Translations under genes and position numbers: made by a program | Assembly: GCF_001570565.1 (NCBI RefSeq) | Contig: NZ_BBXE01000029.1 | Coordinates: 114,523-178,522 of the forward strand | Direction of reading: 5' to 3' | Length of the DNA: 64,000 bases | Origin: Herbidospora yilanensis | GTDB taxonomy: Bacteria > Actinomycetota > Actinomycetes > Streptosporangiales > Streptosporangiaceae | Part shown: positions 51,740-61,172 of the stretch, piece by piece | Layout: every line of letters begins with the position of its first letter | Position numbering within the stretch: the stretch's first letter is position 1 | Notes under the pieces: generated by a model | Told to the model about the DNA's origin: nothing | Seen by the model: the letters and a program-made list of their open reading frames with translations, nothing else | The model's database searches: none

Positions 51740-52338
51740 TCCGGCTGTTGATCGCCGACGACGAGGACCTGATCAGGGGCGCCCTGACCGCGCTGCTGGA
51801 GCTCGAAGACGACCTGACCGTCACGGCCGAGGCCGCGACCTCGACCGAGGCGGTACGGCTGGCGCTGGAGCACCGCCCGGACATCGCCGTGCTGGACCTG
51901 GAGATGCCGCCGGCCGACGGCCTGCACGCCGCCCGGGAGATCCTCGCCGAGACCACCACGAAGATCATTCTGGTCACCCGGCACGCACGGCCCGCGGTAC
52001 TGCGCCGTGCGCTGTCGGCGGGAGTGAGCGGCTTCGTCCCCAAGACCACGCCCGCCGCCCGGCTCGCCCAGATCATCCGCGACATCGCGGCCGGACGGCG
52101 CTACGTCGACCCCGACATCGCCTCCTCGGCGCTGACGGAGGGAAACTGCCCGCTCAGCGACCGGGAACTGCAGGTGTTGCGGGCCTCGCGGACCGGCGCC
52201 TCGATCCAGGAGATCGCCTCCCAGGTGCATCTGGCGCCGGGCACCGTGCGCAACTACCTGTCGGCGGCGATGAGCAAACTCGGCGTCACCTCCCGCCACG
52301 CCGCGGCCCACCGTGCCTGGGAGGAAGGCTGGATCTGA
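51736..52338 (+). CDS. NarL/LuxR-family response regulator (DesR-like)
   Basis: The product has 200 residues. The receiver has LLIADDEDLIRGAL, phospho-site D54 (VLDLEMPPADG) and K in GFVPKTTP. The HTH has LSDRELQVLRASRTGASIQEIASQVHLAPGTVRNYLSAAMSKLGVTSRHAA. It is the output of the upstream kinase and probably binds the repeat at 49868-49893. Confidence 0.94.
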   Translation: MIRLLIADDEDLIRGALTALLELEDDLTVTAEAATSTEAVRLALEHRPDIAVLDLEMPPADGLHAAREILAETTTKIILVTRHARPAVLRRALSAGVSGFVPKTTPAARLAQIIRDIAAGRRYVDPDIASSALTEGNCPLSDRELQVLRASRTGASIQEIASQVHLAPGTVRNYLSAAMSKLGVTSRHAAAHRAWEEGWI

Positions 52339-52440
52339 CGTCACGGACCGGTACGGGTGAAGGCGTGTCGCCGAGTCGCCCGCCACGGCCGGCCACGAGG
52401 TCACGCCGACCGGACCGGATGGTGTTCTCTACGAGGCGCC

Positions 52441-52599
52441 CGGCGAGCTCCTGCCCCGGCGCGGCCGGCTGCCGGAAGCCCGCGCCGAACTGGAATCGGC
52501 CGCCCGGTCGTGCGCTAACGGGCGAGAACGGGGGTCACCGCTACGCGGGGCGGCGATCGTCGGCGCGGGGACGCCAGAAGTCGGGGGACCACCAGTACA
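52441..52599. repeat. Second copy of the sigma-gene tail and flank
   Basis: The segment is colinear with 46118-46276 at a constant offset of 6,323 bp. 52463-52508 is identical to 46140-46185 (46 bp) and 52568-52585 to 46245-46262. The middle has diverged. It is a gene fragment without an intact frame. Confidence 0.85.
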
Positions 52600-52825
52600 G
52601 GGCCCTGCGGTCGTCCGGCCACGGATGCAGTGACTCATCCGTGGGCTCGAACCGGTCGACCGTCAGGTCGATGATCCGCCAACCGTCGGCGACGACCTCG
52701 CCTTCCCCGGGAGGCCGGACGTAGGGAAGGGACTCCCGATCGCCGGCCGCGTACTCGATGAAGCTGGGCGACGTCGGCCGGCGCCCCCGCAGGGGATCAC
52801 CCTGCGGGGGTGCCGACGTTGTCAC
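52541..52825 (-). CDS. Small hypothetical protein
   Basis: The product has 94 residues. GTG at 52825. It is acidic and Pro/Trp-rich (GWRIIDLTVDRFEPTDESLH, ALYWWSPDFWRPR). No family recognised. Its 3' end is the part also found, on the other strand, in the last codons of the sigma gene at 46245-46276. Confidence 0.55.
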   Translation of the reverse strand: MTTSAPPQGDPLRGRRPTSPSFIEYAAGDRESLPYVRPPGEGEVVADGWRIIDLTVDRFEPTDESLHPWPDDRRALYWWSPDFWRPRADDRRPA

Positions 52826-52891
52826 GCTCGACCTCCGGCGGCACCGATGGCCTCGCCTCGCTCAGCCGGTCGGCGGTCGTTCAGCCAGGTG

Positions 52892-55800
52892 TCACGGGCA
52901 GCGGTTGGCGACGCAGAGCGGCAGCTTCCAGTCGGGCGGGAGTGGGAGGGGGGTCGGCGGGTTGTCCGGGGTGCCGGGGTAACGGGTGTTGAACCAGGCG
53001 CCGATCTGACCCAAGGGCCCGATCCCGAGGTAGTCGACCTTCCGGTCGCCGTTGACGTCCTTCAGGCGCACCCAGTCGCGGGGATAGCCGTAGCCCGGGT
53101 TGATCTCACCCTTCCACGTCCAGCCCTGGCCTGGGCCGTTGTTGATCCAGGCGCGCAGCTCGCCCTCATCCTGGAGGACCAGGTAGTCGTCGAGGCCGTC
53201 GCCGTTGACGTCCTCCAGGCGCACCCAGTCGCGCGGGTAACCGTAGCCCGGGTTGAGCTCGCCCTTCCACGTCCAGCTCCGGCCGTCGCCGTCGTTCTGC
53301 CAGGCCCGGACCTGGCCCAGGTCCTGGAGGATGACGTAGTCGTCGCGGTTGTCGCCGTTCATGTCGGCCAGCCGCACCCAGTCGCGGGGATAGCCGTAGC
53401 CGGGATTGAGTTCGCCCTTCCACGTCCAGCCCTGGCCGTCGCCGTCGTTCTGCCAGCCGCGGAGCTGCCCGAGGTCCTGGAGGACCAGGTAGTCGTCGCG
53501 GTTGTCGCCGTTCATGTCGGCGAAGCGCACCCAGTCGCGCGGATAGCCGTAGCCGGCGGAGATCTGCACGATGTGTTCCCAGCCCTGTGCGGGGCTGGCG
53601 GGCGGGGGGCCGGGGTCGACCGGCGCCGGGTTGCCGGGGGTGGGGCCACCGGGATAGCGGTCGTTGAACCAGGCGCCGATCTGGCCCAGGGGGCCGATCC
53701 CCAGGTAGTCGGTCTTCCGGTCGCCGTCGACGTCGGCCAGTCGCACGTTGTCGCGGTCGACTCCGACGTCGCCGATGAGTTGCCCCTGCCAGATCCAGCC
53801 TCTGCCGCCCAGGTCGTTGAGCCAGGCGCGGACCTGGCCGTTGTTCTGGACGACGAGGTAGTCGACCTTCTTGTCGGCGTTGACGTCCTCCAGGCGGACC
53901 CAGTCGCGCGGGTAGCCGTAGCCGGGGTTGATCTCGCCCTTCCAGGTGAAGTCCTTGCCGGGGCCGTTGTTGATCCAGGCGCGCAGCTCGCCGTGGTCCT
54001 GGATGACGACGTAGTCGTCGAGGCCGTCGCCGTTGACGTCCTCCAGGCGCACCCAGTCACGGGGATACCCGTAGCCGGCGAGTTCGCCCTTCCACGTCCA
54101 GCTCTGGCCGTCGCCGTTGTTCAGCCAGGCCCTGACCTCCCCCTTGTCCTGGAGGATCACGTAGTCGTCGCGGTTGTCGCCGTCCATGTCGGCGAAGCGC
54201 ACCCAGTCACGCGGGTAGCCGTAGCCCGCGTTGAGCTCGCCCCGCCACGTCCAGCTCCGGCCGTCGCCGCCGTTCAGCCAGCCCCGGACCTGCCCCAGGT
54301 CCTGGACGATCAGGTAGTCGTCGCGGTCGTCGCCGTCCATGTCGGCGAAACGCACCCAGTCACGCGGATAGCCGTAGCCCGCGGAGATCTGCGTGATGTG
54401 GTTCCAGCCCTCCGAGGGACTCACCGGCTGCGGCATCTCGCACGCCGACGGGTTTCCGGCGACCGGGTTGGCGATGACGCGGTCGCGAAGCGCCCCGATG
54501 ATGGCGGTGTTGAAGACCTTGCCCATCTTGTCGTAGCCGGCCTGGCCGGGGTGGAGCTTGTCCCTCAGGTCGGCCACCGTGACGGCGCCCATGTTGAGGG
54601 CGCGGACCCGCCTGCCCTCGGCGGCGAGGGTCCTGGCTATGGTCGGGATGCGGGAGTTGTAGATCGCGATCCGCGCGTTGATCGCATCGTCCTGCGACGG
54701 CACGAGACCGCTGACCAGCACCGTGGTCTCCGGAGCGGCGTTGGTGATCTTGCGGATCAGGGCGGCGAGCCGCAGGTGGGCGTTCTCGATGTCGAAGTTC
54801 CGGTTCATGTCGTTGGTCCCGATGTGCAGCAGGACGACGTTGGGCCGGTGGCGGCGCACGGCGCATTCGGCGATGTCGTCGATCTGGTCGATCCGCCAGC
54901 CGCCGTGACCTTCGTGGTCGGAGTCGGAGATGGAGCCCGCGCCCGAGTCCTGGGTACCGACGAAGTCCACCGAGTGACGCGCCGCCTGGAGCCGGCTCAG
55001 CAGTTCGCGCCGGTAGCCGACGTATTTCTCCGTGCTGTCGCCGATTCCGCCGTAGCCCACGGTGATCGAGTCGCCCATGGGCATGACCCGCAGATTGCTC
55101 GGGTGCAGCCGGCCGAGCTCGATGGCGGCGTCCTGGATGCCCCTGCCGAGCGCTCCCATCTGGGTCGAGATCCAGGCGCCGGCGTCCGTCATCGCCGTCG
55201 CGAGCGACGACCACCAACCCCGGATCGCGTTCGCGGCCGAATCGAGCACCCCCTTGATGTCGGCGCCGACCTGACCCAGGTTGCGGGCGTTCACGTAGTC
55301 GCCGATTCCGGCTTCCCATGCCGCCGCGCTGATCGCGGCGCCCACCGCCAGACAGGCGGCCTTTTTCCATCTGTCCCTGTCGTCCAGCGCCCCGTCCAGG
55401 TACATCCAAATCGTCTGGGAGAAGAACGTGCCCAGGCCGGCGCCGAGCGCGGCGCAGCCCGGTTTGGTGATGGAGAACGGGACCCCGATCGAGTTCATGG
55501 CCAACACGCACTGGCCCCGGATCAACAACCCGGCGGCGAACCCGGCGACGCCGACCATGACGTCGGCCCACCACGGGGCGTTGATGCTCGCCTGGTCGGA
55601 TTCCATCGTCAGGGAGATCCCCGTGCCCGTCACGGTCAGTTGACCGTCGAAGTCACCCGAGAATCGCCTCGGCGCGCCTTCCAGCGGATAACGGGTGAGC
55701 TCCTCCCGAATCGTGTCGCTGAGCAGATCGTTGCGCCCGTTGAGCTCCGCGACATAGGCCTGCATCTCGGCCCGGTCGAAGCCGGCGGGCAACTCGATGG

Positions 55801-55930
55801 TGAAAGAGACCCTGGTGGTCGCGGCGTGGGCCAGCGGCTCCAAGCCGGGCCTCAGGACCAGCGTCAGGATGACGAGCAGGGCGATCACGACCCTGCCCGA
55901 TCTTCGGATCTTTCCGCCGATCAAGGTCAC
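52892..55930 (-). CDS. Secreted SGNH/GDSL hydrolase with nine FG-GAP/VCBS-type repeats
   Basis: The product has 1,012 residues. A signal peptide (1-36), then an N-terminal region with hydrophobic segments (about 100-190), the SGNH domain (about 280-470) with nucleophile S288 (GDSITVGYGG), GTND and D457/H460 (DKLHPG), then nine ~47-49-residue repeats of the GYGYPRDWVRxxDxNGDxxxD type in two blocks split by a Pro-rich linker (about 770-790). The repeats resemble calcium-binding FG-GAP/VCBS beta-propeller blades. GTG at 55930 has GGAGGG 4 nt upstream. Probably a cell-surface or released esterase. Confidence 0.9.
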   Translation of the reverse strand: MTLIGGKIRRSGRVVIALLVILTLVLRPGLEPLAHAATTRVSFTIELPAGFDRAEMQAYVAELNGRNDLLSDTIREELTRYPLEGAPRRFSGDFDGQLTVTGTGISLTMESDQASINAPWWADVMVGVAGFAAGLLIRGQCVLAMNSIGVPFSITKPGCAALGAGLGTFFSQTIWMYLDGALDDRDRWKKAACLAVGAAISAAAWEAGIGDYVNARNLGQVGADIKGVLDSAANAIRGWWSSLATAMTDAGAWISTQMGALGRGIQDAAIELGRLHPSNLRVMPMGDSITVGYGGIGDSTEKYVGYRRELLSRLQAARHSVDFVGTQDSGAGSISDSDHEGHGGWRIDQIDDIAECAVRRHRPNVVLLHIGTNDMNRNFDIENAHLRLAALIRKITNAAPETTVLVSGLVPSQDDAINARIAIYNSRIPTIARTLAAEGRRVRALNMGAVTVADLRDKLHPGQAGYDKMGKVFNTAIIGALRDRVIANPVAGNPSACEMPQPVSPSEGWNHITQISAGYGYPRDWVRFADMDGDDRDDYLIVQDLGQVRGWLNGGDGRSWTWRGELNAGYGYPRDWVRFADMDGDNRDDYVILQDKGEVRAWLNNGDGQSWTWKGELAGYGYPRDWVRLEDVNGDGLDDYVVIQDHGELRAWINNGPGKDFTWKGEINPGYGYPRDWVRLEDVNADKKVDYLVVQNNGQVRAWLNDLGGRGWIWQGQLIGDVGVDRDNVRLADVDGDRKTDYLGIGPLGQIGAWFNDRYPGGPTPGNPAPVDPGPPPASPAQGWEHIVQISAGYGYPRDWVRFADMNGDNRDDYLVLQDLGQLRGWQNDGDGQGWTWKGELNPGYGYPRDWVRLADMNGDNRDDYVILQDLGQVRAWQNDGDGRSWTWKGELNPGYGYPRDWVRLEDVNGDGLDDYLVLQDEGELRAWINNGPGQGWTWKGEINPGYGYPRDWVRLKDVNGDRKVDYLGIGPLGQIGAWFNTRYPGTPDNPPTPLPLPPDWKLPLCVANRCP

Positions 55931-56281
55931 TGTCCCTCCATATGTACGGGTGAGGAGCCCACCGGCGGCCTGCCGTGGGCCGTATTGATCACATCGGGCC
56001 GTCACCACCGACGAGGTGCGCGGCAGCGGGAAAGGAGGAATGGCGCCCCAGCGGGCTGCGGAAACGGGAGATTGCCATGAAAGGCCCGAGAGATCGGAGT
56101 GTCCGCACCGGCCGGCAACGATGCCGGATCGGGTGACGCCTGCCGCGACCACTCGGTCAGCGCCGCCGGATGACTCCGCGCGGGGCGCTGGAGAACCGCG
56201 GCCTCGCCGGTGGCGGATGGGGAGACGCACGTGCGGTCCACCGGCCGACGAGGCCGAACCCGGCACGCTCTCAGGCCTGGA
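55931..56281. other. Intergenic 351 bp without a recognised gene
   Basis: The segment carries the leader of the SGNH gene (GGAGGG near 55935). One rightward frame from 56016 shows no protein-like pattern. Confidence 0.4.
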
Positions 56282-56776
56282 TCATGCGCTCAGAGGCTGA
56301 GGTTCCCGCTGCCGGTTGCCGTAGTCGACCTTGGCCGGCCCGCCGGCGTAGTCGGAGTGGACGGCCATCACTCCGGACGGGCCGGCCGCCGCGAAGCTGA
56401 AGTCCCGGGTGGGGTCCTCGTCGCACTGGACGGACGTCTCGATCTTGCCCACGCGGCGGCCCGTCGCCGCGTTCTTGAGCGTCACGTAGTCGTATCCGCC
56501 GATGTGGCCCCGGAAGAGCGGCTCCCAGAACACGTTGGCGACGTTGTTGTCGCACGGCGAGGTGTACACCCGGCCCTGGAAGTCGCTGTCCAGGGAGCGC
56601 CCGGTCTGAACGTTCCGCGGCACGTTGACGCCGACGTAGCCCACGGCCTTGGCGGGTGCGGGCCGCACCCCGGTCGCGGCCAGCGCCACGACGGCGATCA
56701 CCAGCGCGGCGATCACCGCCCGGAGACGGCGATACGCTCCCCGCTCCATCGCCCGGTCGCTGCCGGTAGAAGGCAT
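56282..56776 (-). CDS. Small secreted ricin-like/beta-trefoil-type protein A
   Basis: The product has 164 residues. Signal peptide (about 18-44, ending PAKA), then YVGVNVPRNVQTGRSLDSDF, GRVYTSPCDNN, YDYVTLKNAATGRRVGK and CDEDPTRDFSF. It shares order and motifs with the protein at 57964-58500 (YVGxxxxR, LDSxFxGxVYTxPC, YDxVxLxNxATxR). Such domains often bind carbohydrates or act as short secreted effectors. ATG at 56776 with GAGGAAG. Confidence 0.75.
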   Translation of the reverse strand: MPSTGSDRAMERGAYRRLRAVIAALVIAVVALAATGVRPAPAKAVGYVGVNVPRNVQTGRSLDSDFQGRVYTSPCDNNVANVFWEPLFRGHIGGYDYVTLKNAATGRRVGKIETSVQCDEDPTRDFSFAAAGPSGVMAVHSDYAGGPAKVDYGNRQREPQPLSA

Positions 56777-56833
56777 TCTTCCTCGCTCCCAGTCGGGACG
56801 CTCATATGGCGTGTCTTTCAATCGCGAATGCAA

Positions 56834-57963
56834 TCACCACCAGAATGCGATTCGGTGTACGGCGGGTGAACGACTCACCGTGGCGGGATGACGAGAGAGA
56901 TCAATGGTGAAAGTGGCCACGTGAGCGCATTCATTGATGAGACGAAGAGCGTCCGTTGAATGTGGCGGAAATCCGCGTGTGTCAACGTGAGAATGTCTCG
57001 CCGCCACCATGAGAGCGCTCCCGCGCTACTCGACCGGTCTCCAGATGTCAACGCGGAAGATCTCATCGCTTCCTTACGCCTCGCTTCGGCACGACGGAGC
57101 CGCACCGGCCTCCGTTTCACGAACCTGAGCAGGGAGAGTCGCACATCGAGAACCTCGAATCGGCGGTGCGCCTATTCCGTTCATCTTCGTCACCGGAAAT
57201 CGGCGGGGCGGATGAACGATGCGGTAATCGCGGGTCCTCATGGGTGCCGGGCCCCATGAGGAGCCCGGTCGTGGAGGTCGGCTGACCCGGGATCTGGCGG
57301 CCCCTCGTTCACCCAGGAGTCCGCGGGCACACTGGAATCGATCCTTGTCGACGGCCGGGGTGGAGCGGTGGTGGCGGGTGCGGATCTCTTCGGATGCCGA
57401 TCAGCGGCCCACCTCATACTCGACGTGGCCGGCGCGCTGACGGCCACCGCCGGAATTCACCCCTTCGCCCTTGTACCGGTCGGCGTCGGCATCCGGATCC
57501 ACCCGCATTCGACAGGTGCATCGTTCACCTAAGGGGAGTGCCGATTCTCTGAATATGAACGGAACGGCTACGCGGCATGCCGGTCGACCGGCGCGTTGAA
57601 ACCCGCTTCGATGGCCGGAGCTTTCTCTTCGCGGACCATCCGTTCCACGCTTGCGGAATGGGACATCACTGCGGGCGCCCCATCCAATGGCGGAGTCCGC
57701 AGGTGAGGGTAGCCGTAAGGAGGCGGTGAGATCCCGCATGTTGACAACGGGGAACCCCGCCGAGTCCCTGTGAGCCACTCTCATGTTGTCGGTGGGAGGT
57801 TCTGGCGGTAATGCATGTCACCATTCGGCCTTGTCGTCGTCTCGCGACAATGAATCATTCATCTGCCGTACACCACATGGCACTCCGAACCGGTTTGTAT
57901 ACGCCTTTGGGAAATCCGAGACGCCCGCGGAAGGCGTCCTTCCTGAACCGACAGCGAGGGAAC
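56834..57963. other. 1.1-kb gene-poor stretch between the two secreted paralogues
   Basis: Base composition is lower in GC than the rest and no frame has convincing coding bias. It holds a hairpin (57235-57262) and a diverged inverted-repeat pair: about 57045-57090 on the plus strand resembles the reverse complement of about 57700-57750. Both would encode a short VN(x)RDLxASLRLxS-like peptide. Confidence 0.5.
57235..57262. terminator. Hairpin in the gene-poor stretch
   Basis: TCCTCATGGG pairs with CCCATGAGGA over an 8-nt loop. No gene ends nearby, so it may be an RNA structure rather than a gene terminator. Confidence 0.4.
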
Positions 57964-58500
57964 ATGTCTGGTAACGGCATCAACCGTGTTCGAAGGATCG
58001 CCGCGGCCGCGGCGGCGCTGGTTGTGGGTGTGACACTGCCCACGCCCGCCCAGGCCGCCGACTACGTCGGCGAGAGCATCCTGAGAAGCAGGCTGACCAA
58101 CGAATGCCTGGACAGCAATTTCGCCGGCGAGGTGTACACCCTGCCCTGCAGCGCCCGTGACACCAACGACCACCAGATCTGGAAGCCGCTCCTCCAACTG
58201 CGCAGCGGGCCCAACGGCCCCGCCTATGACATCGTCGCCCTCCAGAACAAGGCGACGAAGAGGTGCCTCGCGTTCGTCTACTCCGGCAACAGGGTCAGGA
58301 CGACCCCCGAGTGCGACAGCGCCACCACCGCCCTCGACCCCGAGTGGTACGCGCAGGGCACGGGCTGGAGCAACGTCGTCTTCTACCAGTGGCGCGGCAA
58401 CCCCGGCAGAAAGTGGGCGCTGTACACCGACGTGACCCGCGCGGTATACCCGGCGGTCTCCGGTGGCTACCAGAACGAGTACTGGAAATTCGGCTGGTAA
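57964..58500 (+). CDS. Small secreted ricin-like/beta-trefoil-type protein B
   Basis: The product has 178 residues. Signal peptide (about 8-31, ending PAQA), then YVGESILRSRLTNECLDSNFAGEVYTLPC, YDIVALQNKATKRCLAF and a Trp-rich end (YQNEYWKFGW). Paralogue of the protein at 56282-56776 on the other strand. ATG at 57964 with GAGGGA 3-8 nt upstream. Confidence 0.8.
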   Translation: MSGNGINRVRRIAAAAAALVVGVTLPTPAQAADYVGESILRSRLTNECLDSNFAGEVYTLPCSARDTNDHQIWKPLLQLRSGPNGPAYDIVALQNKATKRCLAFVYSGNRVRTTPECDSATTALDPEWYAQGTGWSNVVFYQWRGNPGRKWALYTDVTRAVYPAVSGGYQNEYWKFGW

Positions 58501-58682
58501 ACACCCGTCCCAGTCCCGGGCCCCTGGTCGCCGCCGAGCCGGCGCACCCGCTTCGCGCCGAGCCTCGCACACCCGACGGCGACGGTCACCCGCACATCGG
58601 CCACCGTCGGCCTCTCGAACGGCACAGGCCACCTGGATACCTGTGAGGAGATGGCGGACCTCGAAAGGGCCGCCTCCGAGGA

Positions 58683-58800
58683 GTGGTGCCCAACGACGTC
58701 GACCGGTTCGGCCGCCCCGGCGAGATCGCCGGGGCCGTCGCCTACTTGTGCGGCGCGTACGCCGGCGACGTCAGCGGCGCGACCGTCCGCGCCGCCTTCT
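58683..58800 (+). pseudogene. 3' remnant of an SDR gene
   Basis: The frame reads NDVDRFGRPGEIAGAVAYLC ... YAGDVSGATVRAAFWG, the C-terminal signature of short-chain dehydrogenases (RFGRPxEIAxAVAxL). No start or cofactor fold is present. Confidence 0.6.
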
Positions 58801-58806
58801 GGGGCG

Positions 58807-59664
58807 CTACGGCTTGGCGGCCACGCCGCCGTACGCCCACGCGTGCCCGCCGCCGGGGATGGGGGCCTGGTACTCGTCCTCGTCGGGCCGCCAGGTGACG
58901 ACCTCGACGACGCCCGGAGGCAGCAGCGTCCAGCCGTCGAAGAAGCTCGTGACCTGGGCGTGGGTGCGCGGCACCATGGACGCCGGGCCCTTGTCGTAGG
59001 GCTTGGTGAACTCGTCCTTCTCCACCTGGGGCGCGAAGTCGAGCGTGATGTGCGACAGCAGCAGGTGGCTGCCGGACGGCACGGCCGCCTTGTAGCGCTC
59101 GACGAGTTCGCCGGGCTTGTCGCCTTCGGTGATGAAGTGGAGCACCCCGGCCATGATGACGCCGACCGGCTTGGAGAAGTCGAGCACCCTGCCGACCTCG
59201 GGGTGCGACAGGATGTGGCCGGGGTCGCGCAGGTCGGCCTCGATGACCGTGGTCAGGCCCTCGTCGCTGCTGGTCAGCAGCGCCCGCCCGTGCACCAGGA
59301 CGATGGGGTCGTTGTCGACGTACACCACCCGGGCGGCGGGGTTGACCGCCTGGGCGATCTCGTGGGTGTTGCCCTGCGTGGGGATGCCGGTGCCGATGTC
59401 GAGGAACTGGGAGATGCCCGCCTCGGTGGCGAGGTGGCGCACGGCCCGGCTGAGGAAGGCCCGGTGGGCGCGCACGCCCTCGCGGGTGCCCGGCGACAAC
59501 TTGATGAGCTGCTCGCCGGCCTCCCGGTCGGCGGCGAAGTGGTCTTTGCCGCCGAGGAGGTAGTCGTAGACGCGGGCGGGGTGAGGGATCGTCGGATCGA
59601 TCCGGGTGATGGGCGGGGCGTCACCGGCGGACGATGCCTTCGGACCGTTGGGGAAACCGGCCAT
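58807..59664 (-). CDS. SAM-dependent methyltransferase (DUF574 type)
   Basis: The product has 285 residues. PHPARVYDYLLGGKDHFAADREA near the N-terminus and QFLDIGTGIPTQGNTHEIAQ, YVDNDPIVLVHGRALL (SAM site) are the marks of the actinobacterial DUF574 family. ATG at 59664 with GAGGGAG. Substrate unknown. Confidence 0.93.
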   Translation of the reverse strand: MAGFPNGPKASSAGDAPPITRIDPTIPHPARVYDYLLGGKDHFAADREAGEQLIKLSPGTREGVRAHRAFLSRAVRHLATEAGISQFLDIGTGIPTQGNTHEIAQAVNPAARVVYVDNDPIVLVHGRALLTSSDEGLTTVIEADLRDPGHILSHPEVGRVLDFSKPVGVIMAGVLHFITEGDKPGELVERYKAAVPSGSHLLLSHITLDFAPQVEKDEFTKPYDKGPASMVPRTHAQVTSFFDGWTLLPPGVVEVVTWRPDEDEYQAPIPGGGHAWAYGGVAAKP

Positions 59665-59843
59665 TACTTTCTCCCTCGGTTCAATTTCTGTTAACGCTCG
59701 CAAACGTTAGCCCGTCACCGGTCGATAAGACCTCGTGACAGGTCAATTTATGGTTGCGATGCCCGATCGGAAACGGGTCCCCGCATTCGCGCGAATCGGG
59801 TCCGCGAGGGGATGGAGACGCCCATCCCCTCGCGGGCCGGCCG

Positions 59844-61172
59844 TCAGGCGTTCGTACAGGAGGAGCCGTTCAGGGTGAAGGACGTCGGCGCCGCGGTGTT
59901 GCCCGTGTGGGTCGCCTGGAAGCCGATGTCGAGGGTGGCGCCCGCCGCCAGGTTGGCGTTGTAGCCGACGTTGGTGGCGGTCACCGCCCCGCCGGCCGGG
60001 CTGTAGGCGGCGTTCCACCCGCCGGTGATGACCTGCCCCGACGGCAGGGTGAAGCGCAACGACCAGCCGTTCAGCGCCGTCGAGCCGGTGTTGGTGATCC
60101 TGATCGCGGCCGTGAACCCGTTGTTCCAGGCGTTCATCGTGTACGACACCCGGCACGCCCCCGTGCCCGGACTCGGCGAAGGACTGGGAGAGGGGCTCGG
60201 CGACGGACTCGGCGAAGGCGAAGGCGAAGGCGAGGGGGAGGGTGTGGGCGAGGTGAACTGCGTGAAGAACCGCCACACCTCGGCCGGCACCCAGGTCCGT
60301 GATCCGCTGTCACCGGTCGCGCCGTCCTGCGGGGCGGCGATGTGGCCCTCGTCGAAGGCCGCCCAGGCGACCGGGTAACCGGCCTGGCAACCGGAGTAGG
60401 TGGTGACCCGGTGCGACAGGCTGCCCTGGGAGGGCTCCGGCGGGTTCTGCGCCGTGCACCCGTTGTTGCGGACGAACCGGTCGCGTAACGTCCGCCCCTG
60501 CGAGATCGCCAGCACGTTGTCGCGCAGCCCGTGGATGCCCAGGTAGGCGATCGGCTGGGTGCCCCCGCCGCATCCGCTCAACTGCGCGCCCGACTGCACC
60601 GCGACCGCGCGGAAGACGTTGGGCCGCGCGCACGCCAGCGCGTTCGACATGGCGCCGCCGTAGCTGAACCCGACCGCGAACCGCTGGGTGGTGTCGACGC
60701 ACAGGTCGGACTCGATCTGGTTGATGATGGTGTCGACGAGCGTGACGTCCTCACCGCCGGAGTTGGCCCACCCGTTGTTGAGCCCCTGGGGCGCGACGAA
60801 GATGGCGCTGTTGTTCGCCAGCCGCTGCAGGCCGTAGTAGGACCACACGTCACGCTGGACGGTCTGCCCGGTGGCCACGTCGGTGGCGGTGCCGTTCAGC
60901 CAGTGGAACCCGAAGACCAGGCGGTACTGGCGGTTGTTGTCGTAGTTGTCCGGGACCCGCAGGATGTACGACCGGCTCTTGCCGTTGTGCTGAAGTGTGT
61001 AGGTGCCGCTGCGCAGGGTGGGCGTCTTGCCGCACCCGGCGGTCGCGGCCATGACGGCCAGGTCGCCCGAGGGCGCGGCGGCGCTGTGACCCGACGCCGC
61101 GGGACCCCAGGCCAGGATGACGAGCGCCGCGGCCCCTGCGGCGGCGAGAACCGATCGAGTTCGTGTGATCAC
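59844..61172 (-). CDS. Secreted PHB-depolymerase/feruloyl-esterase-like enzyme with CBM2
   Basis: The product has 442 residues. Signal peptide, then an alpha/beta-hydrolase (about 45-305) with S170 (GFSYGG), D218 (GLRDN) and H277 (DEGHIAAP), a (Pro-Ser)n linker (about 308-335) and a CBM2 (about 339-442) with the end Cys pair and conserved Trp (AWNNGF, NGWSLRF, GGWNAAY). The layout is typical of esterases that free acetyl or feruloyl groups from plant cell walls. GTG at 61172 with AGAGGAA. Confidence 0.92.
   Translation of the reverse strand: MITRTRSVLAAAGAAALVILAWGPAASGHSAAAPSGDLAVMAATAGCGKTPTLRSGTYTLQHNGKSRSYILRVPDNYDNNRQYRLVFGFHWLNGTATDVATGQTVQRDVWSYYGLQRLANNSAIFVAPQGLNNGWANSGGEDVTLVDTIINQIESDLCVDTTQRFAVGFSYGGAMSNALACARPNVFRAVAVQSGAQLSGCGGGTQPIAYLGIHGLRDNVLAISQGRTLRDRFVRNNGCTAQNPPEPSQGSLSHRVTTYSGCQAGYPVAWAAFDEGHIAAPQDGATGDSGSRTWVPAEVWRFFTQFTSPTPSPSPSPSPSPSPSPSPSPSPSPSPGTGACRVSYTMNAWNNGFTAAIRITNTGSTALNGWSLRFTLPSGQVITGGWNAAYSPAGGAVTATNVGYNANLAAGATLDIGFQATHTGNTAAPTSFTLNGSSCTNA

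Noticed and set aside
52847..56080. Long plus-strand open frame opposite the SGNH hydrolase
   Set aside because: It only mirrors the repeats of the minus-strand gene; it has no motifs and no ribosome-binding site.
59700..59760. Operator-like TTAACG/CGTTAG repeat upstream of the methyltransferase
   Set aside because: The arms are short and imperfect, with no second copy to support it.
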